This document shows, one piece after another, positions 39,316 to 48,404 of a stretch of 64,000 nt of DNA. The notes under the pieces were generated by a model that was not told the origin of the DNA, made no database searches, and worked only from the letters and a program-made list of their open reading frames with translations. The stretch comes from Eubacterium plexicaudatum ASF492. GTDB taxonomy: Bacteria > Bacillota > Clostridia > Lachnospirales > Lachnospiraceae. Location of the stretch: the NCBI RefSeq assembly GCF_000364225.2, contig NZ_AQFT02000001.1:2294001-2358000 (forward strand). The letters are read 5' to 3'. The position numbers were made by a program, and so were the translations under genes. Position 1 is the stretch's first letter, and every line of letters begins with the position of its first letter.

Positions 39316-41471
39316 ATGAAGCACACGGTCTTTAATCTCCTGTGTCCGTCCCTGATTCCAAAACTGCGTCCCTATATAGCCGCACGTGCGTCTGGCCACA
39401 TTCATCTTATTCTGATCGGTATTGCCGCAGCATGGGCATTGCCAGATCAGCTTGTCATGGCCGTCATTCATAATACGAATCTCGCCGTCAAATCCACATT
39501 CCTGGCAGTAATCGCTCTTCGTATTTAATTCCGCATACATAATATTGTCATAAATATAACGCATTACGGACAGCACCGCTTCCGGATTGGTCTTCATATC
39601 CGGCACTTCCACATAACTGATTGCTCCGCCCGGCGACAGCATCTGAAACTGCGCCTCAAATTTCAGCTTGGTAAATGCATCAATCTGTTCCGATACATGC
39701 ACATGATAACTGTTCGTAATATAATTTTTATCTGTCACTCCCGGAATCTTGTCAAACCGTTTCTGCAGACATTTGGCAAATTTATAAGTCGTAGATTCCA
39801 GCGGAGTGCCATATACGGAAAAGTCTATATTCTCCTCGGCCTTCCACTTTGCACAGGCATCGTTCATATGCTGCATGACTGCCAGTGCAAAAGGCTTTGC
39901 CTCATTGTCCGTATGCGACCTGCCCGTCATATATTTCGTACATTCATACAATCCGGCATATCCTAACGATATGGTGGAATATCCTCCATAAAGCAGCGAG
40001 TCGATCGTCTCTCCTTTTTTTAGTCTTGCGAGTGCACCATGCTGCCATAAAATCGGCGCCACATCGGAAGGTGTGCCTTTGAGACGGTTATGACGGCACA
40101 TCAGCGCCCGTTTGCATAAGGCAAGACGTTCGTCAAAAATATGCCAGAACCGATCCATATCGCCTCCCGAAGAGCAGGCTATATCCACCAGGTTGAGGGT
40201 AACTACCCCCTGATTAAATCTTCCGTAAAACTGAAACCTGTCCTGTTCGTTTTTGTATACGGTCAGAAAAGACCGGCAGCCCATACACGTATAGCAATTG
40301 CCCTGTTTGAGCTTTTTCATCATCTTTTCCGATATATAATCCGGCACCATACGCTTTGCCGTACACTGCGCGGCAATTTTAGTCAGATAGTAATATTTAC
40401 TGTCTTCATGAATGTTATCCTCTTCCAGTACATAAATAAGCTTCGGAAACGCCGGTGTAATATAAATTCCCTTCTCATTCATGACCCTTTTATCCGCTGG
40501 CGCAGCATTTCTTCAATACAGATCGCAAGATCATCTCTGGTCTGTCCTTCTTCCACTTCATTCAGATACATGAATACCGTAACAAAAGGCGCCTGTCCGT
40601 TCGTCGTCATCAGAGAAATTACCTGATACTGAATCATCTGTACTCCCTGTTTGATTTCATCCCGTACCCGCTTTTCCGCGATTTCATTAATTTTAATATC
40701 ATCCGGTTCCAGATCTTCCGACATAAATTCTTCGCGGACTTTTCGGCGGTATTTTTCACGGCTGACCTGTACAAACGGCGCCAGATGCGACAGCGAAATA
40801 CTCTGTCCGCCGTACTGCGCGCTTGCAATCTGCGCAATACTCTGGGTTGCTATATTGCATGCGGTGGAAAAACTTTTCGGCGGTTCGATCAGCGTCTCGC
40901 TGATCACCGTCCCGTTTTGCAGCATATCTTCCAGATTGACAAGGCAGCAGTTATGCATATGCTGTGCAAAATAATCCGCATCATGAAAATGAATGATTCC
41001 CTCTTCATGCGCTTCCACAATGTCTGCCGGCAGCAAAAAACGCTTTGTAATATCTTTGCTGACTTCGCCTGCCATATAATCTCTCTGTACACTGTTAACC
41101 GTCGGATTTTTGTTGGAATTTTCCTGTTTTACTTCCTCATTATTGCATTCGATCAGGCTTAAAATCTGTTCATCCGTAGAATTGGACTTGCGTACAAGCG
41201 CACGTTTATAACGGTACGTAATATAATTTCTGGCTACATCAAACGCACGCTGGTTCATGATCTCATTTTCCACAAGATCCTGAATTTCTTCCACATTCAG
41301 CGCACGTCCCATCCGTTCACATATTTTTCTAACATTTTCCGAGATCAAGGTGACCTGCAGCTCATTCAGCCGCGCACTCTCCGGCACACTCAGATTCGCT
41401 CTGCTTACTGCCTGGCTGATTTTGTCGATGTCAAATGTCATCTCCGAACCACTTCGTTTAATAATCTTCAT
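39310..41471 (-). CDS. nrdD: anaerobic ribonucleoside-triphosphate reductase (one frameshift)
   Basis: About 720 residues of a class III, glycyl-radical ribonucleotide reductase making dNTPs without oxygen. Start 41471 follows AAGGAG. An ATP-cone regulatory domain comes first (KIIKRSGSEMTFDIDKISQA), then IHFHDADYFAQHMHNCCLVN. The C-terminus has Zn-binding Cys pairs (CQECGFDGE and CPCCG) and the glycyl-radical loop RRTCGYIG. One G is missing at 40485-40487; restoring it joins RQRIKG to VMNEKGIYITPAFPKL. The activase NrdG gene is not adjacent downstream, where the terminator follows directly. Confidence 0.92.
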
Positions 41472-41607
41472 TTTCCTATGCTCCTTTTTCTCACATGCTT
41501 TATGAATGCTATTGTATCCGAACAAGGGTTCATTGTCAATGCCTAATACTATATCTATGTATTTTTATAATTTTTTACCATTTTTTCTACAACATATTGT
41601 ATATTTA

Positions 41608-41640
41608 CAAAAAAGATGAACCCATATCCGCGGATTCATC
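41608..41640 (-). terminator. terminator after hisB
   Basis: On the minus strand GATGAATCC and GGGTTCATC pair with one mismatch, followed by TTTTTTG. It lies about 25 bases after the hisB stop. Confidence 0.65.
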
Positions 41641-41663
41641 CTGCCGTAACAATACCCGCCATA

Positions 41664-42251
41664 CTACAAAACACCTTTTGTAGAAAGCACACCGGCAATC
41701 CGTTCATCCAAACTTACCGCCATATCCAGTGCTTTTCCAAAAGCCTTAAACATTGCTTCCATAATATGATGGTCATTTTCCCCATACAACACTTTTATAT
41801 GCAGATTCATGCCTGCACTGTAGCTGACCGCATAAAAAAACTCCCGTGCCATCTGCGTATCCATATCCCCACAACGGCCATGCGCAAACGGTGCGTCAAA
41901 TACCAGATACGGCCTGCCTGATAAATCCAGCGCACACAGCACGAGCGCTTCATCCATAGGCAGTATAAAATAGCCATACCTGCGGATTCCTTTTTTATCT
42001 CCAACCGCTTCCCTGATCGCATTGCCCAGTACGATCCCAGTATCTTCAATGCTGTGATGGCAATCTACCTGGGTATCTCCATGACAGACGACGTCAAGGT
42101 CAAACAGACCATGTCTGGCAAATCCATCCAGCATATGATCAAAAAAACCGATTCCGGTATCCGGACTGCTTTTTCCGGTTCCGTCCAGCTCCAGCCGAAC
42201 GACAATCTGTGTCTCTTTTGTATCCCGTTTCACCTGCGCTTTTCTGCTCAC
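41664..42251 (-). CDS. hisB: imidazoleglycerol-phosphate dehydratase
   Basis: A 195-residue single-domain HisB, the dehydratase of histidine biosynthesis. Metal-site motifs are FFDHMLDGFARHG, DCHHSIEDTGIVLG, and near the end ENDHHIMEAMFKAFG. The start is GTG, and it overlaps the TGA of a 52-codon gene upstream (GTGA), indicating translational coupling. No other his genes are adjacent, so the pathway is scattered in this genome. Confidence 0.93.
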   Translation of the reverse strand: MSRKAQVKRDTKETQIVVRLELDGTGKSSPDTGIGFFDHMLDGFARHGLFDLDVVCHGDTQVDCHHSIEDTGIVLGNAIREAVGDKKGIRRYGYFILPMDEALVLCALDLSGRPYLVFDAPFAHGRCGDMDTQMAREFFYAVSYSAGMNLHIKVLYGENDHHIMEAMFKAFGKALDMAVSLDERIAGVLSTKGVL

Positions 42252-42406
42252 CGAACCGCTTCCTCACTTTTCTTTTTTTCATGGTCCTGATCCCATTTGG
42301 AAATCAGTCTTGTACGCACCCATTTCGGATCGTTGCTGTAATAACGCTGTACATAACTGCAATATTCTCTGCGTGTCATTTCCTGAATATTCTTTTGTTC
42401 TACCAT
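42248..42406 (-). CDS. small 52-residue protein coupled to hisB
   Basis: A short gene below usual length cut-offs. The ATG at 42406 is 7 bases after AAAGGAGA, the product is highly charged (EMTRREYCSYVQRYY, then DPKWVRTRLISKWDQ), and the TGA stop overlaps the hisB GTG. A strong ribosome binding site and stop-start coupling support expression. I do not recognise the family. It may simply drive hisB translation or be a small regulator. Confidence 0.6.
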   Translation of the reverse strand: MVEQKNIQEMTRREYCSYVQRYYSNDPKWVRTRLISKWDQDHEKKKSEEAVR

Positions 42407-42587
42407 ACCATTCTCCTTTGCATCCTTCCTGTCATTTACTTTATGTCATATTTCGGGCAGGCTCCTGTTTACAGAAAAAAGAACCCGGAACGTACTTTCT
42501 TTCTTTTTTCGTTCTGAGTTGCCCTATTTTTACCATTATAGCATTTTAAACCTGAAAATCAATAGCAGAACTTCATTTCTCTTATAC

Positions 42588-42618
42588 AAAAAGACCGATT
42601 TTTCATCGGCCTTTTTGT
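42588..42618 (-). terminator. terminator after the pspC gene
   Basis: On the minus strand AAAAAGGCCGAT pairs with ATCGGTCTTTTT around GAAAA, with one G-T pair and a T-run. It follows the last gene of the padR operon. Confidence 0.8.
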
Positions 42619-42641
42619 ATCCGTTTTGTCTGATTCGACTC

Positions 42642-42830
42642 TTAATATTCCGGCGGCATAATAATTGCAGCAACAATATAAGCCAATACGCCGCTTGCGC
42701 CTGCCAGACAGAACAATACCCAGACAAACCGTATTACGGTCGCATCAATATTAAAATACCGGGCAAGACCGCCGCATACACCGCAAATGATCCGATTTTG
42801 ATTTGATTTTACAAGTTTTTTAGATTCCAT
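42642..42830 (-). CDS. PspC domain protein
   Basis: A 62-residue PspC domain: KLVKSNQNRIICGVCGGLAR, YFNIDATVIRFVWVLF, then one membrane helix ending AAIIMPPEY. PspC proteins sit in the membrane and take part in envelope-stress sensing. It is the last gene of the padR-DUF1700-DUF4097 operon, 21 bp after the preceding stop, consistent with an envelope-stress module. Confidence 0.9.
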   Translation of the reverse strand: MESKKLVKSNQNRIICGVCGGLARYFNIDATVIRFVWVLFCLAGASGVLAYIVAAIIMPPEY

Positions 42831-42851
42831 ATCGTTTTCCTCCGTTTGTGA

Positions 42852-43841
42852 TTAATCATTGTCGACAGAAATAGCACCCATACCGCAGTTTAATTCAAAA
42901 TCTGCCGAAGCGCCGTTATCCAGCCATGTTTCTCTCGACAAGCCGCTATAACTACTATTTCCAATATCAATACTGCCTACTCCACATTGCAGCACATAAT
43001 TTGCACTTTTTATTCCCCGGACAAGTTTGAGATCAACCGTACCCATCCCGCAGTCAATTTTTGCATATTCCGAAATATCGGCTGTCATATCGACCGTTCC
43101 GACACCGCAGTCCAGATAAACCGAGCGAAAAACACCGTCTTCCATATCAATTTCACCCGTTCCAACAGATGCGGATAACTCATCTGCCTGCGTATTTTCC
43201 AATGAAATAATTCCGGCTCCGGCATTGACCGTAAGCTCATCCGCCGCAAATGCGCATTCTGCTTCTACTTCTCCGGCATCCAGCTCAATTTTTGCCGTTT
43301 CAAACCGAAAATTTTCCGGGATGTTCAAATATACGGTAACGTCTTTTCTGCTCTGCTTTCCCGTTCGGTTATCCACAATCATCATTTCTCCTCCACCACA
43401 GGATACCATAATCTGATCGGATGCGTGCGATTTTGAATGACAGGATACCTGTATCCGGTCGGAGTCGGACTCCTGAATAATCAGACGACCTTTCCTGATA
43501 TTTACCGACAGCCCTCGAACTTCGTCGGCATCCGCCTCTGCGGTACCTTCCTCCAATATCGCCTGTTCCTGAAAGACAGATTCATCCTTTGAAACAATAA
43601 CATTACCGTCGCCTTCGATATATTCTATTTCAGCTAGTTCATCCATTGCATACGAATCCGTTGTTTCCTGTTCGCTGTCCGATGCGAACTCCATTGCCTT
43701 ATCTTTCGCCCGCCGGAACACCTCTCCTGCTCCCCGGTCCGGATGACCGCCACTCAGCACAAAGCTTAAAATAAGCGCCGCACTGCCAATGCCGACACAA
43801 CCTGCCGTAATATATAAAATCAACCGTATCAATCTGTTCAT
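42852..43841 (-). CDS. DUF4097 beta-helical membrane-anchored protein
   Basis: About 329 residues. Start 43841 follows AAGGAG and overlaps the preceding gene (ATGA); the longer upstream frame is a shadow. One N-terminal helix (residues ~5-30) anchors it. The C-terminal two-thirds is a beta-helix-like repeat array. Four near-copies of CGxGTVDM/CGMGAISV (DCGVGTVDM, DCGMGTVDL, QCGVGSIDI, NCGMGAISV) are spaced about 20-25 residues apart, as in DUF4097 adhesin-like proteins. Function unknown, probably an envelope sensor acting with DUF1700 and PspC. Confidence 0.85.
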   Translation of the reverse strand: MNRLIRLILYITAGCVGIGSAALILSFVLSGGHPDRGAGEVFRRAKDKAMEFASDSEQETTDSYAMDELAEIEYIEGDGNVIVSKDESVFQEQAILEEGTAEADADEVRGLSVNIRKGRLIIQESDSDRIQVSCHSKSHASDQIMVSCGGGEMMIVDNRTGKQSRKDVTVYLNIPENFRFETAKIELDAGEVEAECAFAADELTVNAGAGIISLENTQADELSASVGTGEIDMEDGVFRSVYLDCGVGTVDMTADISEYAKIDCGMGTVDLKLVRGIKSANYVLQCGVGSIDIGNSSYSGLSRETWLDNGASADFELNCGMGAISVDND

Positions 43842-44644
43842 GCCGTACTCCTTCCCCAATGCAAAACTCTTTGAAACAACCGCATCACCTGCCGGCAAAG
43901 CCATGGCAGTAATCTGCCGCACACAAGCAGCACAAGAACCAGACTGATTCCGCCACCCGCAAGCAGCAGCATGCCGATTCCCAGCATAAAAAGTCCCTGC
44001 ACAAGCGACAGCGAACAAAGCTTCACGATCGCTATAATCGTACATACAATACCCCCGATGACACCGCCGACCGAACATATGCCAAGCAGCACCACTGACG
44101 CAAACAGTACACCTAAGACTCCAAGTATACCGGAAAGAGCCGTACCCCAGACCGGAGACGTAAATACCGCCAGTATGATGAATATAATCAGCTTGGAACG
44201 CTTATCGGACCTGCCTGCATACTGATCATATCTCCTGTAGCCTGTGCCTGCGGAAGACTTTTTCCATTCGGACTCTCCCGTATTCGTATCGGCAGATTCC
44301 GTCCGTTCGGATTGTTTGTGAAAATCACTGTCGGAAAAAATACTTTTATACCTCTGCCCCGACCGGTCTTTTCCATATCCGCATTTTTCGGACTGTGCCT
44401 GGCTCTCCCGCACCTGCGGCGGATTTTTTAATGCGCCTGTCATATCTCCCGTGCTGTTTAATGCTTCTTTGATACTGTCTGCAATGATTTTCGGAGATTC
44501 CAGTTCTTCTAAAACAACCGCCTCATTTTCAGCACCGGCATCGTCAAAATAACTCCGATAGTAATCCATCGCTTCCTCTCGTTCCTCTTTGGGAATCTCA
44601 TACAACAGACGTTCCAACTGTGATAAAAATAGTTCTTTGTTCAT
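43838..44644 (-). CDS. DUF1700 membrane protein
   Basis: About 268 residues. Start 44644 follows AGAGGAGA and overlaps the padR stop. The N-terminus has the DUF1700 signature (KELFLSQLERLLYEIPKEER, MDYYRSYFDDAG), followed by a charged Ser/Glu-rich linker (~90-155). A C-terminal block of three to four membrane helices follows (SKLIIFIILAVFTSPVWG to ISLVLVLLVCG). Commonly encoded with PadR and DUF4097; they appear to form one regulatory unit. Confidence 0.87.
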   Translation of the reverse strand: MNKELFLSQLERLLYEIPKEEREEAMDYYRSYFDDAGAENEAVVLEELESPKIIADSIKEALNSTGDMTGALKNPPQVRESQAQSEKCGYGKDRSGQRYKSIFSDSDFHKQSERTESADTNTGESEWKKSSAGTGYRRYDQYAGRSDKRSKLIIFIILAVFTSPVWGTALSGILGVLGVLFASVVLLGICSVGGVIGGIVCTIIAIVKLCSLSLVQGLFMLGIGMLLLAGGGISLVLVLLVCGRLLPWLCRQVMRLFQRVLHWGRSTA

Positions 44645-44964
44645 GTTATCTCCTCTCCCGAAAACAATGCACTGATTTTTCTTGAATAACTCTTCCACTC
44701 ATCACTATACAGACGAAGCTGTGCCTCACCTGCCGGTGTCAGTTTATAATATCTGCGGTTTCTGCCGCCGCATTCCCGGTCATATACCTGCAGGCAATCA
44801 TCTTTCTGCAGACGGCGCAGCACCGGATAAAGCGTAGATTCCGATACTTCGATCGTTCTGCGTACATCCTGCGTGATCTTGTATCCATAAGTACCTTCTT
44901 CATCCTTGGATACGACTGCCAGTACGATTGCATCTAAAAGTGCAGCGCCTGTATTAAAAACCAT
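44641..44964 (-). CDS. PadR family regulator
   Basis: A 107-residue PadR winged helix protein (LDAIVLAVVSKDEEGTYGYK, SESTLYPVLRRLQKDD, RYYKLTPAGEAQLRLY). First gene of the four-gene operon; AAGGAGTG precedes the ATG. The operon promoter is visible at 45022-45050, and a direct repeat overlapping the transcription start is the likely site of autorepression. Confidence 0.93.
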   Translation of the reverse strand: MVFNTGAALLDAIVLAVVSKDEEGTYGYKITQDVRRTIEVSESTLYPVLRRLQKDDCLQVYDRECGGRNRRYYKLTPAGEAQLRLYSDEWKSYSRKISALFSGEEIT

Positions 44965-44992
44965 GCCATCACTCCTTGTATGAATATATTAT

Positions 44993-45018
44993 TTGTTGTT
45001 TGATATTACTTGTTGTTT
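44993..45018. promoter_or_regulatory. direct repeat, candidate PadR operator
   Basis: TTGTTGTTT occurs at 44993-45001 and again at 45010-45018, each followed by GATATTA or AATACTA. The copies are 17 bases apart centre to centre, just downstream of the -10 box of the padR promoter. Placement suits repression by the operon's own PadR protein (inference). Confidence 0.45.
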
Positions 45019-45021
45019 AAT

Positions 45022-45050
45022 ACTATACGATATATAATATCATTTGTCAA
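45022..45050 (-). promoter_or_regulatory. sigma-A promoter of the padR operon
   Basis: On the minus strand, consensus -35 TTGACA, a 17-base spacer, and -10 TATAGT, about 60 bases before the padR start codon. Confidence 0.8.
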
Positions 45051-45067
45051 GCGGTAATTCCACACAG

Positions 45068-45115
45068 CAAAAAAACGAATCGTTCCTGCAAATAACCGGA
45101 GCGGTTCGTTTTTTA
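45068..45115. terminator. terminator hairpin
   Basis: AAAAACGAATCGTTCC pairs with GGAGCGGTTCGTTTTTT with two imperfect positions; loop about 12 bases. It lies just after the receiver gene and 20 bases upstream of the padR promoter, isolating the two operons. Confidence 0.75.
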
Positions 45116-45127
45116 TACCATGCATTT

Positions 45128-45544
45128 TTATATCAGACTGAATTTCTTTGGGGTATCTTTTTCAAAAACCCGTTGGATTCTTTTTAACAATTCCTCCGAA
45201 CTGAAGGGTTTTAATATGTAATCGTCAATTCCCAGCTTTGCGCTTGCCAGAACAAAATCCCGTTCTTCCACACCGGTCAGCATAATGACCGGTATATCCG
45301 CCCGATCTTTCATCGCACGTATGTCATGCAGTGTTTCAATCCCGTCCTTCGGCGCCATTTGTATGTCCAGCAGAATCAGGTCCGGCTTTTCCTGCTCCAG
45401 ATATCTTAATGCCCGTATGCCGGAATTTACGGTAACCACTTCATATTCGTCCCGCAATGTATTTGCAATGCGTGTTAAAATAACCGCAGTATCGTCCACT
45501 GCTAAAATGCGTTTTTTTGAACCTATGCCTCCTATATGATTCAT
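45128..45544 (-). CDS. stand-alone response regulator receiver
   Basis: A 138-residue CheY-like protein with no output domain. Acidic pair in ILAVDDTAVI, phospho-Asp in LILLDIQMAPKDG, Thr in VIMLTGVEE, Lys in YILKPFSSEEL. Its start overlaps the stop of the hybrid kinase by one base, so the kinase is its obvious partner and the HPt domain a likely phosphodonor. The final output is unknown. Confidence 0.92.
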   Translation of the reverse strand: MNHIGGIGSKKRILAVDDTAVILTRIANTLRDEYEVVTVNSGIRALRYLEQEKPDLILLDIQMAPKDGIETLHDIRAMKDRADIPVIMLTGVEERDFVLASAKLGIDDYILKPFSSEELLKRIQRVFEKDTPKKFSLI

Positions 45545-48393
45545 CAGAACTCTTCCTCCTTTTCAAGCTTGCCTAACAGTCGGCCTAACAGCTCTTCCGC
45601 ATAATCATCCTCATATAACCGCAGCTGTTCCCGTATTTGCAGAAGGTGCACGGACACCTGCTCTGGCAGTTCATGCCGCAGCATCGTTTCGACGATATCC
45701 GCACACTGCTGAGATCGAAAATGATTTAACTCTTCCAATGCAGCTGCTGTCTGTTCTTTTAATTCCGATACCGGCAAAGCAGGCAGCTTTTCCTGCCCGT
45801 CATTATCCTGCCTGCGCCGTTCCAGAAACTGTTCGATATTTGTCAAAAGCGTCTCATATTCTGCCAGCAGCAGTGGAAACCGGTCTTCAATAAACGCTTT
45901 GTCCATACGCGCAGCCGCATGCTCCTGTTCCCGTGCCAGTTCCGCGACCTGCATCGCTCCGATATTGGCAGATGCACTTTTAAGACCATGCACTTCGATC
46001 TGATAATGCTCCGGATCGGACTTCACAAGTTCACGCAGCAGCTTTGTCTTACGATTTCCGTCCATATAATAAAGCTCCAGCAATTCGACAAAGCCCTCTT
46101 CATCGCCGGAATAATACCGCATCGCCGCATCCATATCCACGCCGTCTATCTGAAATGCCGCCGGATCCGGCAGCTTTGACGGTTCTACCTGTTCTTCCGG
46201 CTTCCTGTCCTTTTCGGGAATCCAACGCAGCAACAGCTGATGCAGCTCTTTCCTGTCAAGCGGTTTGGATATAAAATCCTGAAAACCGCATTGCAGAAAA
46301 TGTTCCCGCATCCCTTCCATCGCATTGGCCGTCAATGCGACCAAAACAGGCGCCGTCCCGTTTTCACCGCAGTCCCTGCGGATAATTTCCGCTGCTTCAA
46401 TACCGTCCATGCCCGGCATCATATGATCCATAAAAATAATATCATACCGGTTGGCACGCGCCAGTTCGACGGCCTGCACGCCGCTTTCCGCATCCGTCAA
46501 ATCAAAAGCGTAATTTTTCAGAAAACCTCTGGCTACTTTGCGGTTGATCATATTGTCATCAACAATCAGAACTTTCACATCCTCAGCAGTAAAGCCGTCG
46601 ATGACTTTCTGCTCCGTCTGCGGCATATCCGGCATTTTGGAAACCGGCGTTCTGTCTACGATTTTCTGCGGAATCGTAATCGTAACGACCGTTCCTTTTC
46701 CGTAAGTACTTTCCACCTCAATCGTACCTGCCATCAGCTCTACCAGATGCTTCACGATGGCAAGCCCCAGCCCGGTCCCTTCCGCAGTCCGGTTCCTTTT
46801 GGAATCTACCTGCCTGAAATCCTCAAAAATCTTGCCCAGATCATCCTCTTTAATACCGCAGCCGGTATCCTCCACCCGAAAAACGAGCAGTTCTTCATCC
46901 TCGTTCTTTCCGGGTTTGCCGGTAATATAAGTACGTACATAACCTTGGGATGTAAATTTAATCGCATTGTTAAGAATATTAATCAAAATCTGTTTCATCC
47001 TGCCGTCATCGCCGTTGTAACAGCATGGAATCGTTTCATCGCATTCATATTTCAGAATCAGTCCTCTCTGAGAGGCTGCCATATCCATCATTCCTATAAT
47101 TTCACCAGCCAGAACTTTGATATAATAATCCACACAAACCAGTTCCATTTTGCCTGCTTCGACTTTTGACAGATCCAAAATGTCATTGATAATGGTCAGC
47201 AGATTTTTTGCCGCAGACTGCACATCCTTGGCATGCGCATAGATCTCCGTATCTTTGCATTCTTCCATAATAATCTCATTCAGCCCTATGATCGCATTCA
47301 TCGGCGTACGTATCTCATGAGACATATTGGCAAGAAATTCACTTTTGGCAATACTGGCCTTTTCCGCCTGACGCCGTACTTTTTTGATTTCACTGATATA
47401 ATCCTTAATATCCGTCATATCCAAAATCAAAATAACACAGCCCTGTATTTTGCCGTTTTCATCTTTGATATACTTGCTGTGGCTTTCATAATCGCGTTCG
47501 TTGATCGAAAAACTCTGCGGTACATCCTCATTAAACATTTCCTCGCGAAATTCCTCCACGACGCGGATGTTTTCTCCCAGCCTGTGCAGCGGCAGACAGG
47601 TAAAAATGTTCGCCGCCGCCCTGTTATAGCTGACCAGTCGATCGTGGTCGTCCAGCACAATGACACCATCTCCCAGACTTTCCAGCACTTTGGCAGCCGC
47701 CAGATGGCGAAAATCGTAATTACGGCGGCTCCAGACTACAATGACAACCATAGACATGGATATTGTCAGCGTTACCGGTGTAAAATCAAATACTTTTATC
47801 AGCTTGCAAATATAAGCGAGCAGCACAAGAACCGGAAACGAGGATATGGCAAGAATCGTCCAATACTGTCGGTTTACCTGCCGGTCCGATCGTTCACGTA
47901 TCGCACTTGCCAGCGTATAAATGCAGAGCGTATACGGAATAATAATGCGCACAAGCAGAAAAAACACATACAGCGGGCCATACGCAATGTTGATATGATG
48001 AAATCCATTTGCATCTGCGATCCACCGGACTTCCCGGTAATAAAATCCGTTCCTGTAAAATAATACCGTAGGCAGGATAAAAAAAGTGATTGCGCTTAAT
48101 ACTCTCAGCAGTGTTTTCGGCGGCATTATATAACAATAAATGTATATAAACCAGCAATAACAAAGCGGCACAAAAGCAGAACCTACATTTTCCACAATCA
48201 CTGCCGTCATCGCCGCATCCACCGAAGGCGCGGTCAGTTCCAGTAAATAGCCTACATTTTGTACAAGCGAACCGCACAAAATAAAAATCAACAGCTTCTG
48301 TTCTCTTGCTCCGTCGCCATTCAGCAGCAGAAACAGCGCAATCCCGGTCAGGCATATGCCAAAACACTCCAATAAAATTACTGCATTTACCAT
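45544..48393 (-). CDS. 7TM-PAS hybrid histidine kinase with REC and HPt
   Basis: A 949-residue phosphorelay kinase. It has seven membrane helices in the first ~225 residues, a PAS domain (VLESLGDGVIVLDDHDRLVS), HisKA (FLANMSHEIRTPMNAIIG) and HATPase (RVEDTGCGIKEDD, GTGLGLAIVKHLV). A receiver follows (VLIVDDNMINRKV, IIFMDHMMPGMDG), then an HPt domain with HGLKSASANIGA. The complete His-Asp-His chain needs only an external Asp, supplied by the receiver gene downstream. The 7TM module suggests a membrane-soluble or surface ligand. Intact frame; it follows the M18 peptidase gene by 11 bp. Confidence 0.93.
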   Translation of the reverse strand: MVNAVILLECFGICLTGIALFLLLNGDGAREQKLLIFILCGSLVQNVGYLLELTAPSVDAAMTAVIVENVGSAFVPLCYCWFIYIYCYIMPPKTLLRVLSAITFFILPTVLFYRNGFYYREVRWIADANGFHHINIAYGPLYVFFLLVRIIIPYTLCIYTLASAIRERSDRQVNRQYWTILAISSFPVLVLLAYICKLIKVFDFTPVTLTISMSMVVIVVWSRRNYDFRHLAAAKVLESLGDGVIVLDDHDRLVSYNRAAANIFTCLPLHRLGENIRVVEEFREEMFNEDVPQSFSINERDYESHSKYIKDENGKIQGCVILILDMTDIKDYISEIKKVRRQAEKASIAKSEFLANMSHEIRTPMNAIIGLNEIIMEECKDTEIYAHAKDVQSAAKNLLTIINDILDLSKVEAGKMELVCVDYYIKVLAGEIIGMMDMAASQRGLILKYECDETIPCCYNGDDGRMKQILINILNNAIKFTSQGYVRTYITGKPGKNEDEELLVFRVEDTGCGIKEDDLGKIFEDFRQVDSKRNRTAEGTGLGLAIVKHLVELMAGTIEVESTYGKGTVVTITIPQKIVDRTPVSKMPDMPQTEQKVIDGFTAEDVKVLIVDDNMINRKVARGFLKNYAFDLTDAESGVQAVELARANRYDIIFMDHMMPGMDGIEAAEIIRRDCGENGTAPVLVALTANAMEGMREHFLQCGFQDFISKPLDRKELHQLLLRWIPEKDRKPEEQVEPSKLPDPAAFQIDGVDMDAAMRYYSGDEEGFVELLELYYMDGNRKTKLLRELVKSDPEHYQIEVHGLKSASANIGAMQVAELAREQEHAAARMDKAFIEDRFPLLLAEYETLLTNIEQFLERRRQDNDGQEKLPALPVSELKEQTAAALEELNHFRSQQCADIVETMLRHELPEQVSVHLLQIREQLRLYEDDYAEELLGRLLGKLEKEEEF

Positions 48394-48404
48394 ATCATTC
48401 TCAT

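Noticed and set aside
46240-47169. 309-codon plus-strand frame
   Set aside because: Antisense to the intact hybrid kinase; composition is a shadow of the opposite strand.
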